Position numbers and translations under genes: made by a program. Below the pieces are notes generated by a model. It saw nothing but the letters and a program-made list of their open reading frames with translations, was not told the DNA's origin and searched no databases. Of a stretch of DNA of 64,000 nt, positions 14,085 to 22,677 are shown one piece after another (the first letter of the stretch is position 1; the number at the start of each line of letters is the position of its first letter). The stretch covers positions 1 to 64,000 of the forward strand of contig JBMNHF010000002.1 in NCBI GenBank assembly GCA_050950205.1. Direction: 5' to 3'. Origin of the DNA: WRAV01 sp050950205. GTDB lineage: Bacteria; Bacillota; Clostridia; Oscillospirales; Ruminococcaceae.

Positions 14085-15869
14085 TTAGTACTTTTCAAAT
14101 GCCATACCGCTTAGCGCCATCTTGGAGGAGGTTTCCTCATGGGCTGTTGTCTCCGGGCGTAAAGCACCCTCATATGTATCCTTGGTATCGGCACCCTTTT
14201 GCAGCTTGTATTGGTTCACTGTTTCTTTTAACAGTTCCGCTTGGCTATGGAGCTCCTCACTGGCGGCAGCAATTTCTTCCGCAGTGGCGGAGTTGGACTG
14301 CACCACCTGTGACACCTGGGTGATCCCCTCATTAATTTGTTTAATGCCCACAGCCTGCTCGTTGGATGCACTTGCAATACCGCTTACCAGGGTCGCAATC
14401 TGCTCAATTTCCGCCACAATTTTGTCCAGGGCCTGGGCGGTGTCGTGAGCGATTTTGGAACCATCCTCCGACTTTTTGATGGAGTTTTCGATCATAATGG
14501 TGGTATCTTTTGCTGCATTGGCGGAACGGGCAGCCAGGTTTCTGACCTCTTCTGCCACCACGGCAAACCCTTTTCCATGCTGGCCCGCTCTGGCAGCTTC
14601 CACAGCGGCGTTCAAGGCCAGTATATTGGTCTGAAACGCAATGTCGTCAATCACCTGAATGATTTTGGAGATTTTGCTGGAGGATTCGCTGATTTCGTCC
14701 ATAGCTCCCAGCATTTCGTGCATCAGAGAATAGCCCTGTTGAGCGTTTGACTTGGCATCTTCGGTCAGCTCATTGGCCTGGTCTGCATTTTTTGCATTCC
14801 ACTCGGTTTGTGCCGACAACTGTTGGATGGAGGCAGCAAGCTCTTCGATGGTGCTGGATTGTTCTGCGGCCCCTTGGGACAGAAGAATACTGGAATCGGA
14901 CACCTGCTTGGAACCAACGGCTACCTGCTCGGATGCAAGATGGACCTTGGACAGTGCCATATGATTTTTCTGAACCATCTCGGCAAGGTTGTGGCCCAGC
15001 AAGTCATTGGCAGAACGAATGGGAACTTCTATGGTAAGATCGCCGGCAGCCACCTGTTCCGCTGATAACGCTTGATTGCGGATATTTTCAACCATTTTTG
15101 CAAAGGATGCAGCAAGACTTCCCACCTCGTCGTTGGTGTCTATGGCAATATCGATATTCACATCCCCCAAAGCAATTTGATCCGCTGCGCTTACCAACTG
15201 GGTGATTGGCCTGCTGATCATGCGGGCAATGAAAATCCCCAGTATTCCGGCCAGCAACATCCCCGCAACCGATAGGATCATCATGGTTATGTTGGCTCTG
15301 ACTGATGCCGCCACAATCAGATCATATTGTGATTTCCCGCCTTCCACCTTTCTGCTAAAAAGGTTGGTCATTGCTGCGTGAACATCGGATGCCGATTGAA
15401 GCATTTCATCACTAAACAAGGCGGCCGTTGCCTTGGCTTTATTGCCGTTGCGAGCATATCCCATGATTTCTTCGGCCAAAGTGAGGTAGTGATTGTAATG
15501 AGAAGTAAATTCAGCAAACAGTTGCCTTCCACTATCCTCCACAAGTGTTTTTTCGTAGTCATCCATGATGGCTTGGATTTGAGCCACTCTTGTATTTATG
15601 GTGTCAATGGCCGATTGAATCTCGTTAGCTGACTCCAAAAGAACTAAGTTGCGAAGCTCCACACGGTTTTCCTGATAGGATTCCAGCGCTCCTGCCAGAT
15701 CCGCAATTGGCACGGTAGCGTTTTCATACAAAACCCTGGCGTTTTTGCGTACATTCACTAAATTGATGATACCGGTGACGCCGATAAATCCCGCCAAAAG
15801 GGCCACAATCAAAAAGCTAACCATTAGCTTTACCCGTATTTTTTGATTTTTAAACCAACTCAATGCCAT
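14085..15869 (-). CDS. Methyl-accepting chemotaxis protein (4HB-type sensor)
   Basis: Membrane chemoreceptor of about 594 residues. A transmembrane helix (about 12-32) leads to a helical extracytoplasmic ligand domain (about 33-188), probably a four-helix bundle. A second helix (about 190-212), a HAMP domain (SRPITQLVSAADQIALGD) and a long cytoplasmic signalling coil follow. The coil tip is EAARAGQHGKGFAVVAEEVRNLA, near residue 430. After a flexible linker the protein ends SGMAFEKY. No CheR-type NWETF pentapeptide is present. The ATG at 15869 is very close to its GGGGG; TTG at 15863 has better spacing. No che genes are in the window. Confidence 0.93.
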   Translation of the reverse strand: MALSWFKNQKIRVKLMVSFLIVALLAGFIGVTGIINLVNVRKNARVLYENATVPIADLAGALESYQENRVELRNLVLLESANEIQSAIDTINTRVAQIQAIMDDYEKTLVEDSGRQLFAEFTSHYNHYLTLAEEIMGYARNGNKAKATAALFSDEMLQSASDVHAAMTNLFSRKVEGGKSQYDLIVAASVRANITMMILSVAGMLLAGILGIFIARMISRPITQLVSAADQIALGDVNIDIAIDTNDEVGSLAASFAKMVENIRNQALSAEQVAAGDLTIEVPIRSANDLLGHNLAEMVQKNHMALSKVHLASEQVAVGSKQVSDSSILLSQGAAEQSSTIEELAASIQQLSAQTEWNAKNADQANELTEDAKSNAQQGYSLMHEMLGAMDEISESSSKISKIIQVIDDIAFQTNILALNAAVEAARAGQHGKGFAVVAEEVRNLAARSANAAKDTTIMIENSIKKSEDGSKIAHDTAQALDKIVAEIEQIATLVSGIASASNEQAVGIKQINEGITQVSQVVQSNSATAEEIAAASEELHSQAELLKETVNQYKLQKGADTKDTYEGALRPETTAHEETSSKMALSGMAFEKY

Positions 15870-15890
15870 AACCCCCACTAAAATATGCAT

Positions 15891-16346
15891 TCTATTCTGT
15901 CAAATCTATTCTGTCAGTGTGACGGATACTGTAGTGTGCTTGTTCCACGCTCCTCTATGATATAATAATGATAATTCTAATCCTTTCCATTTCACCCAAA
16001 ACATGCTTATCATACTACTTAAGTTAAAACTTTGCAACATTAATTTGACACTCTTTTGACATTTTTCTTCACAAAATTTCTTATCATAGAAAAGCTGTGC
16101 TGCATTTGGGAAAAATAGGTTAAAACACCAGCGATTCATTTTCCCCCGCAGGCAAAAGACATAAAAGTATCGGCAAACTGCCGCCATTTTCTGTATCCCT
16201 GCCAGCAAGAGGCAGCTGCTTAAAAATAAGAAGTTAAGCCAGTGTCCAAAGAGCGTATGGTGCTTTGTCTGCGTTTTAAAAACGCCGCCGTATAAAACAA
16301 TTATAAAGCTTGCCGCAGCGTGTTCGATCATCAACCTATCAACCAC
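15891..16346. other. Intergenic stretch, promoter only
   Basis: About 450 bases between the chemoreceptor and PepD. It contains the chemoreceptor promoter (16009-16037) and an open frame on the minus strand that I do not believe is coding. Nothing else was recognised. Confidence 0.5.
16009..16037 (-). promoter_or_regulatory. Candidate promoter of the chemoreceptor gene
   Basis: On the minus strand TTGCAA, a 17-base spacer, then TATGAT. This is a housekeeping-type promoter; no sigma-D motility promoter was seen. Confidence 0.55.
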
Positions 16347-16377
16347 TAAAAAACCGCACGGTTTTACCGTGCGGTTT
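16347..16377 (-). terminator. Terminator of pepD
   Basis: AAACCGCACGGT pairs with ACCGTGCGGTTT around a three-base loop and is followed on the minus strand by six T. Confidence 0.88.
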
Positions 16378-16436
16378 GAAACAATTTGGGTTGTAGGTGT
16401 GGGTCATCTCATCCTTTGAAAACGCAAACATACCGC

Positions 16437-17876
16437 CTACTTGGAGGATTTGAGCACCTCTACGAGGAACTGCCACACGCGGCCAACCGAGGAAATGCTC
16501 ATGCTCTCGTGGTATGTGTGAACCTCCCACATATCCGGGCCAATGGACACACAGTCCAGATCGGGCAGTTTGCCTGCAAACATGCCGCACTCCAACCCTG
16601 CATGGATTGCCGAGATCTGAGGATCGCGACCATACTGCTTGCGGAACACTTCGGTCATCAGATCCCGCAGCTCCGACTCCTGTTTGAACTCCCAGGCAGG
16701 GTAATCGCCGGAAATATCAATGCTGCCGCCCAACAACTGCATTTGACAGGCAAGGCGGTCCACCAACATTTGTTTTTGGGAGGCAACGCTGCTGCGGAGG
16801 CAGAAGGACGCCAGCAGCTCCTTCTCCTCGGTGGCAAGCACCCCCAGGTTAAGGGAGGTCTGCACCAAACCTGGAATGTCAGCGCTCATCACCTGAATGC
16901 CATCCGGCATGCAGGTCAACAAGTTGATGACCTTAAAGGTGGATGCTTCATCCATGGGCAGATCGTTGGTGGAGGCGCTTTCTACCTTCACCCAAACATC
17001 GGGATCGGTACTGCGGTATTCGTGCTGGAAGGCAGCTTCCATTTCTGCCGCCACGGCGCCAACGGCATCGGCATTTTCCGCAAGGAGCAGGGCCTGGGCT
17101 TCCCGGGGAATGGCGTTGTCCTTGTTGCCACCTGCAACGGCAATCAGACGCAGCTGTGACTGATTTTGCACGGCATACAGCAACCGCCCCAGGAGCATGT
17201 TGGCGTTGGCCCGCCCTTTGTCAATTTCCACGCCGGAGTGACCCCCCAGCAGTCCTCCCACCGTAAGCTTCAGAGCGGTGCCGGAGAAGGGGGCACGCAC
17301 TAAAGGCAAGCGGCAGCGGGTCATGTTGCCGCCAGCGCAGCTCACGGTGAAAATGCCCTCTTCCTCAGAGTCGATGTTGATTAGCTTTCTGCCCTTGAGG
17401 GGACTCATATCCAGCTCGACGGCGCCCAGCATACCAATCTCTTCGTCTGTGGTGAGAATCACCTCCACACGGGGATGGGATAGATCCTTTGCATCCAACA
17501 CAGCCAGCGCCATGGCAACTGCAATGCCGTTATCTCCGCCCAAAGTGGTGCCCTTGGCCCGGATGCGGTCGCCGTCAACCACCAGGTCGATGCCTTCCTT
17601 TTCCATATCCTTGGTGCAGTCGGGCGCCTTTTCGCAGACCATGTCCAGGTGCCCCTGCAAAATAAGGGGGGCGGCATCTTCATATCCCTCAGTGGCTTCT
17701 TTGATGATGATGACGTTGTGGCAGCTGTCCTGATAGTATTCTAAGTTGCGCTCTTTGGCAAAGGCCACACACCAATCGCTAATGGCTTTGGTATTGGTAG
17801 AGCCATGCGGAATGGCCGAAATCTCTTCAAAGAAGTGAAAAACACTGCGGGGCTGCAAATGTTCCAATACTCCCAT
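16437..17876 (-). CDS. pepD: Aminoacyl-histidine dipeptidase (PepD, M20C)
   Basis: Cytosolic zinc dipeptidase of 479 residues, the usual family length; it cleaves Xaa-His and other dipeptides. Metal and catalytic landmarks are LQGHLDMVCEK (about 73-83, first His/Asp ligand pair), TLGGDNGIAVAM (about 115, bridging Asp), LTTDEEIGMLGA (about 146, catalytic Glu pair), INIDSEEEG (about 175), and the C-terminal HAGLECGMFAGKLP and GPDMWEVHTYHE segments. It is last in a cluster with an OPT oligopeptide transporter and two small genes on the same strand. This suggests peptide uptake followed by hydrolysis to amino acids. Confidence 0.95.
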   Translation of the reverse strand: MGVLEHLQPRSVFHFFEEISAIPHGSTNTKAISDWCVAFAKERNLEYYQDSCHNVIIIKEATEGYEDAAPLILQGHLDMVCEKAPDCTKDMEKEGIDLVVDGDRIRAKGTTLGGDNGIAVAMALAVLDAKDLSHPRVEVILTTDEEIGMLGAVELDMSPLKGRKLINIDSEEEGIFTVSCAGGNMTRCRLPLVRAPFSGTALKLTVGGLLGGHSGVEIDKGRANANMLLGRLLYAVQNQSQLRLIAVAGGNKDNAIPREAQALLLAENADAVGAVAAEMEAAFQHEYRSTDPDVWVKVESASTNDLPMDEASTFKVINLLTCMPDGIQVMSADIPGLVQTSLNLGVLATEEKELLASFCLRSSVASQKQMLVDRLACQMQLLGGSIDISGDYPAWEFKQESELRDLMTEVFRKQYGRDPQISAIHAGLECGMFAGKLPDLDCVSIGPDMWEVHTYHESMSISSVGRVWQFLVEVLKSSK

Positions 17877-17895
17877 GACGATCGCTCCTTTTAAA

Positions 17896-18243
17896 TCATT
17901 GTGTTAAGTGGTATTGTCCATCTTTTTTATTCCATTCCATCCGCTGTTGGGATAACAGATGATCCCTTACCTGCCGGGCAAAGATTTTGGGATTCTGTAC
18001 AACGGCACGTTGTTTGGACCATAACCTGCCCGCGCGGACGTTTGCAACCTGACGCTCCATCTCCGCCATGGAAATAGCGCCGTTTCTTTGCAAATACTTT
18101 ACCACACGCACCGAAGCCTTGCAAATTAAAATACGGGTTAAATCGTCTTGCTGGCGCATGGATTTTTTAAGGCCCCAAACATAGAGAACCGCGGAAATAC
18201 AGGCGAACAGCAAAACACCAATTACCGTTTGCCACCAGGTCAT
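17896..18243 (-). CDS. Small membrane-anchored protein of unknown function
   Basis: 115 residues: an N-terminal transmembrane helix (about 4-24), then a basic cytoplasmic part. ILICKASVRVVKYLQRNGAISMAEMERQVANVRAG could form a winged-helix-like fold. The ATG at 18243 overlaps, as ATGA, the stop of the preceding PqqD-like gene when that gene is read in its restored frame, so the two are probably translationally coupled. No family recognised. Confidence 0.7.
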   Translation of the reverse strand: MTWWQTVIGVLLFACISAVLYVWGLKKSMRQQDDLTRILICKASVRVVKYLQRNGAISMAEMERQVANVRAGRLWSKQRAVVQNPKIFARQVRDHLLSQQRMEWNKKDGQYHLTQ

Positions 18244-18600
18244 TCTTTCACCTTATCCCTTCCGCGATACAAAATAAAGCGGTTGTTGCGCAGAATCTTC
18301 ATATAGTGAACCAGAGCGGTCATACAGGGGTTCTGCTTTATCTCCAAATTCCGCTTTCATCTCATCGGCCAAATCACCCACAGAGCGGACACCGTCAATT
18401 TTCTTCCAGAGAAAGCTGCCGTAAGTGTCCAGTGCAATGTGGCTGATACGGGGAGAGCGAAAAAGCTTCTGGGCAATTTTATGATAAAACCCTCTGTGCA
18501 CCATATGAATGGTGACGATGCCATCCTTTTCATCCCATGTATTGCGCGGGTTTGCCACCGGCACATAGTCAAGATAGTTTTGGCTCTTTCTTTTGCGCAT
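18240..18600 (-). pseudogene. PqqD-like protein, disrupted by a one-base insertion
   Basis: Small protein of the PqqD type (peptide recognition fold). The ATG at 18600 follows AGGAG. Conserved sequence runs through HIALDTYGSFLWKKIDGVRS and EMKAEFGDKAEPLYDR (about residues 52-95). The open frame then ends in an unlikely tail (SGSLYEDSAQQPLYFVSRKG, stop at 18253). Removing one base at 18315 gives LVHYMKILRNNRFILYRG, a natural PqqD-type C-terminus, with a stop overlapping the next gene start as ATGA. Either the assembly has an extra base or the gene is newly disrupted. No radical SAM or RiPP precursor is nearby, so this may be one of the stand-alone relatives. Confidence 0.72.
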
Positions 18601-18626
18601 GTTATCTTCTCCTATTGTGTTCAAAC

Positions 18627-18658
18627 CGGGCTGCACACTCTTGCGAGTATGCAGCCCG
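18627..18658 (-). terminator. Hairpin between the OPT transporter and PqqD-like genes
   Basis: CGGGCTGCACACTC pairs with GAGTATGCAGCCCG (one mismatch) around TTGC. The T-run after it on the minus strand is weak, so it may only reduce read-through within the cluster. Confidence 0.5.
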
Positions 18659-18678
18659 ATTCGTTGGTAAGCGCTCAA

Positions 18679-20586
18679 TTATTTTTTCAGGTCTTTATTC
18701 CAGATCGTAAACTTCAGAATGGTCAGAAGCAGCAGGATAAAGGCAATCAAACCTGCGATGTTGCCAAATTGCAAGTTTGCAGGCAGCGCCACATTAATAC
18801 CCAAGGCGGCAAATACAGCCAGCAGAATTCCAATCAGTCCTTCGCCTGCGATCAGGCCGGAACTGTAAAGCACACCGGACTGCACCATATCTTCCTTTGC
18901 TTTTTCCGAGGATGCCTGGCGCCTTTCCAGATACAGGCGAATCAGACCGCCGGCCATAATGGGCACGGAAAGATGAATGGGCAGATACAGACCAATGGCA
19001 AAGGGCAGCACAGGAACCTGTAAAATCTCAATAACAATGGCGATGCAGACTCCGGTAAATACCAGCGCCCAAGGCAGGTTTCCACCCATAACGCCTTCGA
19101 CCACCATCTTCATCAGGGTTGCTTGCGGGGCAGGCAGCTCAGCAGAGCCGTAACCCCAGGCCATGTTCAGCAGGTAGAGAACGCCACCAATGGTAAGGGC
19201 GGAAACAATGGAACCCAGCAACTGACCAACCTGCTGCTTTTTGGGTGTTGAACCAATCAGGAAACCGGTTTTCAGGTCCTGAGAAGTATCGCCGGCGATG
19301 GCGGAGGTAATACAAATGACCGAGCCAATGGTGATGGCGGCAATCATACCGCCGGCACCATCGTTTCCGGTTACTTTAAGAATCAAAGTGGCAAGGAGCA
19401 AAGTTGCAATGGCCATTCCCGAAACAGGGTTGTTGGAGGAACCGATCAACCCCACCATACGGGAAGAAACAGTTGCAAAGAAAAACCCGAACACAATAAT
19501 AATCAGTGCACCCAGCAGGTTGACAGGAATGGCAGGAACCAGCCACATAACCAGAGCAACCACCACAATGCCAATCAGAAGCACCTTTAGGGAAATATCC
19601 TGCTCGGTACGCAGGGTTCCCTGAGTATTTTGCCCAAAACCGGCAACAGCTTCCTTGAAGGTGCGGATAATCATGGGCAGGGTTTTAATCAAACTAATGA
19701 TACCGCCTGCAGCAACGGCACCGGCGCCAATGTAACGGACAAAATTGCTCCAAAGGCCCCATGCTCCGCCGCTTTCCCACAGCTCTGCAACGGAAACGCT
19801 GGCAGGGTAAATGACCAGATCACTGCCGAAGAGGGCAATGAGAGGCATAATGACAAACCAAGCCGTAGCACCACCTGCAAGCAGGTAAGAGGAGACCTTA
19901 GCGCCGCAAATATAACCAACACCGGCAAGGGCAGGAAGTACATCCGCACCAATTCCGGCGCCTTTGTAAGCCGGAATCGCCCAGTCAATCTCGCTGGGGA
20001 ACAGCTTTAAGCCATCTGTGATAAACTTATAAACGGCGGAAACTCCCAAACCGATAAATACGGTGGAGGCTTTGTTGCCGCCTTCCTCACCGGCCATCAA
20101 AACCTGTGCACAGGCTTGTCCTTCCGGGTAAGTCAGTGTGCCGTGCTCTTTGACAATCAAAGCGGTGCGCAGCGGAATCATAAAGAATACACCAAGAACA
20201 CCGCCGCACAGGGCAATGAGCGTAATCTCAAGCAGAGAGGGCATGTCCACAAGCCCCTCTTTTGCCCACATAAACAAAGCAGGCATGGTGAAGATTGCGC
20301 CAGCTGCCAGCGCTTCGCCAGCCGAACCAATTGTCTGCACCATGTTGTTTTCCAAAATGGAATCCCGTTTGAGTATCACACGAATGATACCCATAGAGAT
20401 AACAGCTGCGGGAATGGATGCCGAAACGGTCATTCCAACACGCAGACCAAGATATGCGTTTGCTGCACCAAACAAAACTACCAACAGAATACCCAGGCCC
20501 ACTGAATAAGCAGTAAATTCTGGCACGATTTGATCTGCCGGAATATAGGGCTTATAATTTTTGCCTTCCAATACATTTACCCCCAT
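18679..20586 (-). CDS. OPT family oligopeptide transporter
   Basis: Multi-pass membrane transporter (635 residues from the ATG at 20586) of the OPT superfamily; bacterial members import peptides by proton symport. The N-terminal NYKPYIPADQIVPEFTAYSVGLG and GAANAYLGLRVGMTVSASIPAA are family signatures, and about 14-16 hydrophobic segments follow. Start choice: AAGGTGAT lies about 13 bases before this ATG, while a GTG at 20613 has no site. It begins the cluster that continues with the PqqD-like gene, a small membrane protein and PepD. Confidence 0.93.
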   Translation of the reverse strand: MGVNVLEGKNYKPYIPADQIVPEFTAYSVGLGILLVVLFGAANAYLGLRVGMTVSASIPAAVISMGIIRVILKRDSILENNMVQTIGSAGEALAAGAIFTMPALFMWAKEGLVDMPSLLEITLIALCGGVLGVFFMIPLRTALIVKEHGTLTYPEGQACAQVLMAGEEGGNKASTVFIGLGVSAVYKFITDGLKLFPSEIDWAIPAYKGAGIGADVLPALAGVGYICGAKVSSYLLAGGATAWFVIMPLIALFGSDLVIYPASVSVAELWESGGAWGLWSNFVRYIGAGAVAAGGIISLIKTLPMIIRTFKEAVAGFGQNTQGTLRTEQDISLKVLLIGIVVVALVMWLVPAIPVNLLGALIIIVFGFFFATVSSRMVGLIGSSNNPVSGMAIATLLLATLILKVTGNDGAGGMIAAITIGSVICITSAIAGDTSQDLKTGFLIGSTPKKQQVGQLLGSIVSALTIGGVLYLLNMAWGYGSAELPAPQATLMKMVVEGVMGGNLPWALVFTGVCIAIVIEILQVPVLPFAIGLYLPIHLSVPIMAGGLIRLYLERRQASSEKAKEDMVQSGVLYSSGLIAGEGLIGILLAVFAALGINVALPANLQFGNIAGLIAFILLLLTILKFTIWNKDLKK

Positions 20587-20613
20587 CAAATTTGTTGCGA
20601 TCACCTTTTGCAC

Positions 20614-20885
20614 ACGAAATACAAAAACATTAGTATTCTATCGCTTTCATGTGATTTCGTCAAGATTCTTATTTAAAATACTACAGCCAATATTATGTTA
20701 TTTTGAAAAATTTAAAGTTGTAAAAACGGTTATTATACTGTTTTTGAGGACATTAAAATATATAAGTTTAATAAATAACCTTCTTCTATGTTTTCCTAAA
20801 CTGTGAATTTTATAAAAACCATATTTTCCTTATGTTTTTTTGCGTTTTTGGCAGTTTATTGATCTGACTGCTATGTATTATAACC
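20614..20885. other. AT-rich intergenic stretch before the OPT cluster
   Basis: About 270 AT-rich bases carrying the OPT promoter region. I could not choose one promoter among many AT-rich candidates and see no other element. Confidence 0.4.
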
Positions 20886-20924
20886 AAAAAAATGCGGTTT
20901 TGGAGTTTTCTCCAAAACCGCATT
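20886..20924 (-). terminator. Terminator of tRNA-Lys
   Basis: AATGCGGTTTTGGAG pairs perfectly with CTCCAAAACCGCATT around TTTT and is followed on the minus strand by seven T. Confidence 0.92.
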
Positions 20925-20936
20925 GTAAAGAAAAAC

Positions 20937-21012
20937 TGGTGAACCATCGGGGATTCGAACCCCGGACACCCTGATTAAAAGTCAGGTGCTCTGCCGACTG
21001 AGCTAATGGTTC
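20937..21012 (-). tRNA. tRNA-Lys (anticodon UUU)
   Basis: 76 nt with encoded CCA. The acceptor stem GAACCAT pairs with ATGGTTC, discriminator A. The D-arm contains AGCTCAGTCGGCAGAGC; the anticodon stem-loop is CCTGA-CTTTTAA-TCAGG; the T-arm is CCGGG-GTTCGAAT-CCCGG. A strong terminator follows directly, so it is a single-gene unit. Confidence 0.98.
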
Positions 21013-21201
21013 GTTTTTGACTCGAAGAACATTATACAATAATTGCCTTGCCCTGTCAATAAAGGAGTTTGCAAAATCAAAGTTTTTTACACAATGATGT
21101 CAGATAGGGGAAAAACAAAGGAGAAACCATCTATTTTGTCCTATTTTAAGTTCCGGACCTGAAGCGATTGCAGCTTTGGATTGGGTTTCTTGCAAAGAAG
21201 A

Positions 21202-21223
21202 GGCCAGCGTATGGGCGCTGGCC
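21202..21223. repeat. Perfect 8-bp hairpin
   Basis: GGCCAGCG and CGCTGGCC around TATGGG, in the otherwise empty 310-base gap 21013-21322. It is followed by AGAGATTTTT on the plus strand and by TCTTCTTT on the minus strand, so it could end the small gene at 21323. Confidence 0.5.
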
Positions 21224-21322
21224 AGAGATTTTTCGGTCGGGCATTCGGCCGTTTTTTGGTGCGCTTTTGTTTTAATCAAAAGGCTGGGTGCAAGATACTA
21301 CAGGGGTGTGTAGCGGGGGAGG

Positions 21323-21505
21323 TTATTTCATCATATAACTTACGTTGTCGATAAAATCCCCTACCTGGCGCAGAGCCCGCCCCGTGGATTTGCGCAGCTT
21401 TTTGGTTCTGCTCTTGGCATTGTTGCCGGCCATCATGTAGGCAGCGGCTCCTACAGCCATGCCAACGCAGGCGGTGGTGATTGCGGCGGTTTTATTTCGG
21501 TTCAT
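21323..21505 (-). CDS. Small membrane protein of unknown function
   Basis: 60 residues with a strong AGGAGGT site eight bases before the ATG. A hydrophobic alanine-rich helix (about 8-26, ITTACVGMAVGAAAYMMA) is followed by a basic stretch (SRTKKLRKSTGRALRQ) and a short amphipathic end. The layout resembles YtxH-like or other small stress-associated membrane proteins common in Clostridia, but I cannot assign a family. Confidence 0.7.
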   Translation of the reverse strand: MNRNKTAAITTACVGMAVGAAAYMMAGNNAKSRTKKLRKSTGRALRQVGDFIDNVSYMMK

Positions 21506-21603
21506 AGAGGTACCTCCTAAAAATGTATTTTCAATCCTATTATGTCCCCTTGACGCTCTTGCTAGCCCGGATATTGAATGGTTAATTTTGGTGGGTATTT
21601 TTT

Positions 21604-21634
21604 AAAAAGAAAAACCGCCCGAATATTCGGGCGG
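21604..21634 (-). terminator. Terminator of the PAP2 gene
   Basis: The palindrome CCGCCCGAATATTCGGGCGG is followed on the minus strand by TTTTTCTTTTT, 14 bases after the PAP2 stop. Confidence 0.9.
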
Positions 21635-21647
21635 CGGATGGCTCCCA

Positions 21648-22319
21648 TCAATAAGCTGCTTTGGCTGCCTTTTGAGCTCGGTAATAACGCACAGCAGAGC
21701 GGCCGTAGATGATGGCATACAGAATCAAAGCCATGAGCAGACCGCTGACCACACAAATGACCGAATGCTGCTTTACAAATACGGTGGAAAGGATGATAAG
21801 GATAGCCAAAATCAAAGAGGTGGCATGGACTACCCTGCTTTGCCAGTATTTTCGGTTGAATCGGGTCAGTGCCCCATGGGTGGCGATGGAATAAACCACA
21901 TGAATGCTGGGAGAACTGTTGGTGGGAGTGTCGATGGTGTAGAGAAGCTGGATGAGAGCCTCCAAAGGCCCCAGAGGGGAGGAAAGGTCGGGGCGCAGCA
22001 TCTGGCCGTTGGGCCAAAGGGTGTAAATGATGCAGGCAATCAGCATACCGCTGGATAGAAAAGCGGCAAAGCGCACAAACTCGTCCGAGTCCTTGAAAAA
22101 GAGAATGACACCCATCCCTGCCACATAAAAGTACCAGATCACATAAGGGATGATAAAGGCAGAGGTAAACGGTATGAGGTCATCCAGCGGGGAGTAAAGT
22201 ATGTAACGGGGAGGGAGCGCAATCCGTTCCAGCAGATAAAAGTACAGCCCGCCCAGCCCCAAGGGAATCAGCATCAGCCAGTTGCGGCGGGGAATGTTTT
22301 GAATGATTTTGCGCAGCAT
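21648..22319 (-). CDS. PAP2-type phosphatase family membrane protein
   Basis: 223 residues from the ATG at 22319, which has AGGAGG five bases upstream. Six hydrophobic segments. Phosphatase motif 2 is SSPSIHVVYS near residue 140. Motif 3 is STVFVKQHSVICVVSG near 180-195: the catalytic His is kept, but the usual Asp (HSVxD) is Cys here. The family dephosphorylates lipid phosphates or transfers lipid head groups (PAP2_3 or inositol phosphorylceramide synthase-like members have this shape). With that Asp missing, activity is uncertain. It is a lone gene with its own terminator. Confidence 0.8.
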   Translation of the reverse strand: MLRKIIQNIPRRNWLMLIPLGLGGLYFYLLERIALPPRYILYSPLDDLIPFTSAFIIPYVIWYFYVAGMGVILFFKDSDEFVRFAAFLSSGMLIACIIYTLWPNGQMLRPDLSSPLGPLEALIQLLYTIDTPTNSSPSIHVVYSIATHGALTRFNRKYWQSRVVHATSLILAILIILSTVFVKQHSVICVVSGLLMALILYAIIYGRSAVRYYRAQKAAKAAY

Positions 22320-22507
22320 GAGGTTCCTCCTGTTGGGTAGAGCTTTTGAGCATTGCTCCATAAAGGGTATGGTTATCTCATTACCCTTCCGTGCAACGCG
22401 GGACAAGCCGGTGCCATGCTCCTCCCAAAGAGCTGCTGCACCCATTTCCAAGCTGGAGCATCACCGGTGCTTTATGGAAGGAATGTATGCGATAACCGCA
22501 GGATACA

Positions 22508-22541
22508 TAAAATCGGGGGGTGTGGTTTTCCGCCCCCCGAT
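22508..22541 (-). terminator. Terminator of the binding lipoprotein gene
   Basis: ATCGGGGGG pairs with CCCCCCGAT around 12 bases, followed on the minus strand by TTTTATG. It lies about 135 bases after the stop. Confidence 0.65.
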
Positions 22542-22677
22542 AAAGAGAAACATAAGCAATTTAACATAAACAAAAAGAAGGGCGTCTACTAAATGGTTAC
22601 CTCTATAAAGAGAGTGAATTTGCCCCTTTCCAACCTTGCGAACAAAAAAGAATCTTTGGTGGGCAAAGGCAGGGGGC

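Noticed and set aside
15906..16346. Minus-strand open frame of 146 codons with hydrophobic stretches
   Set aside because: No ribosome binding site, AT-rich random-looking sequence, and it overlaps the chemoreceptor promoter.
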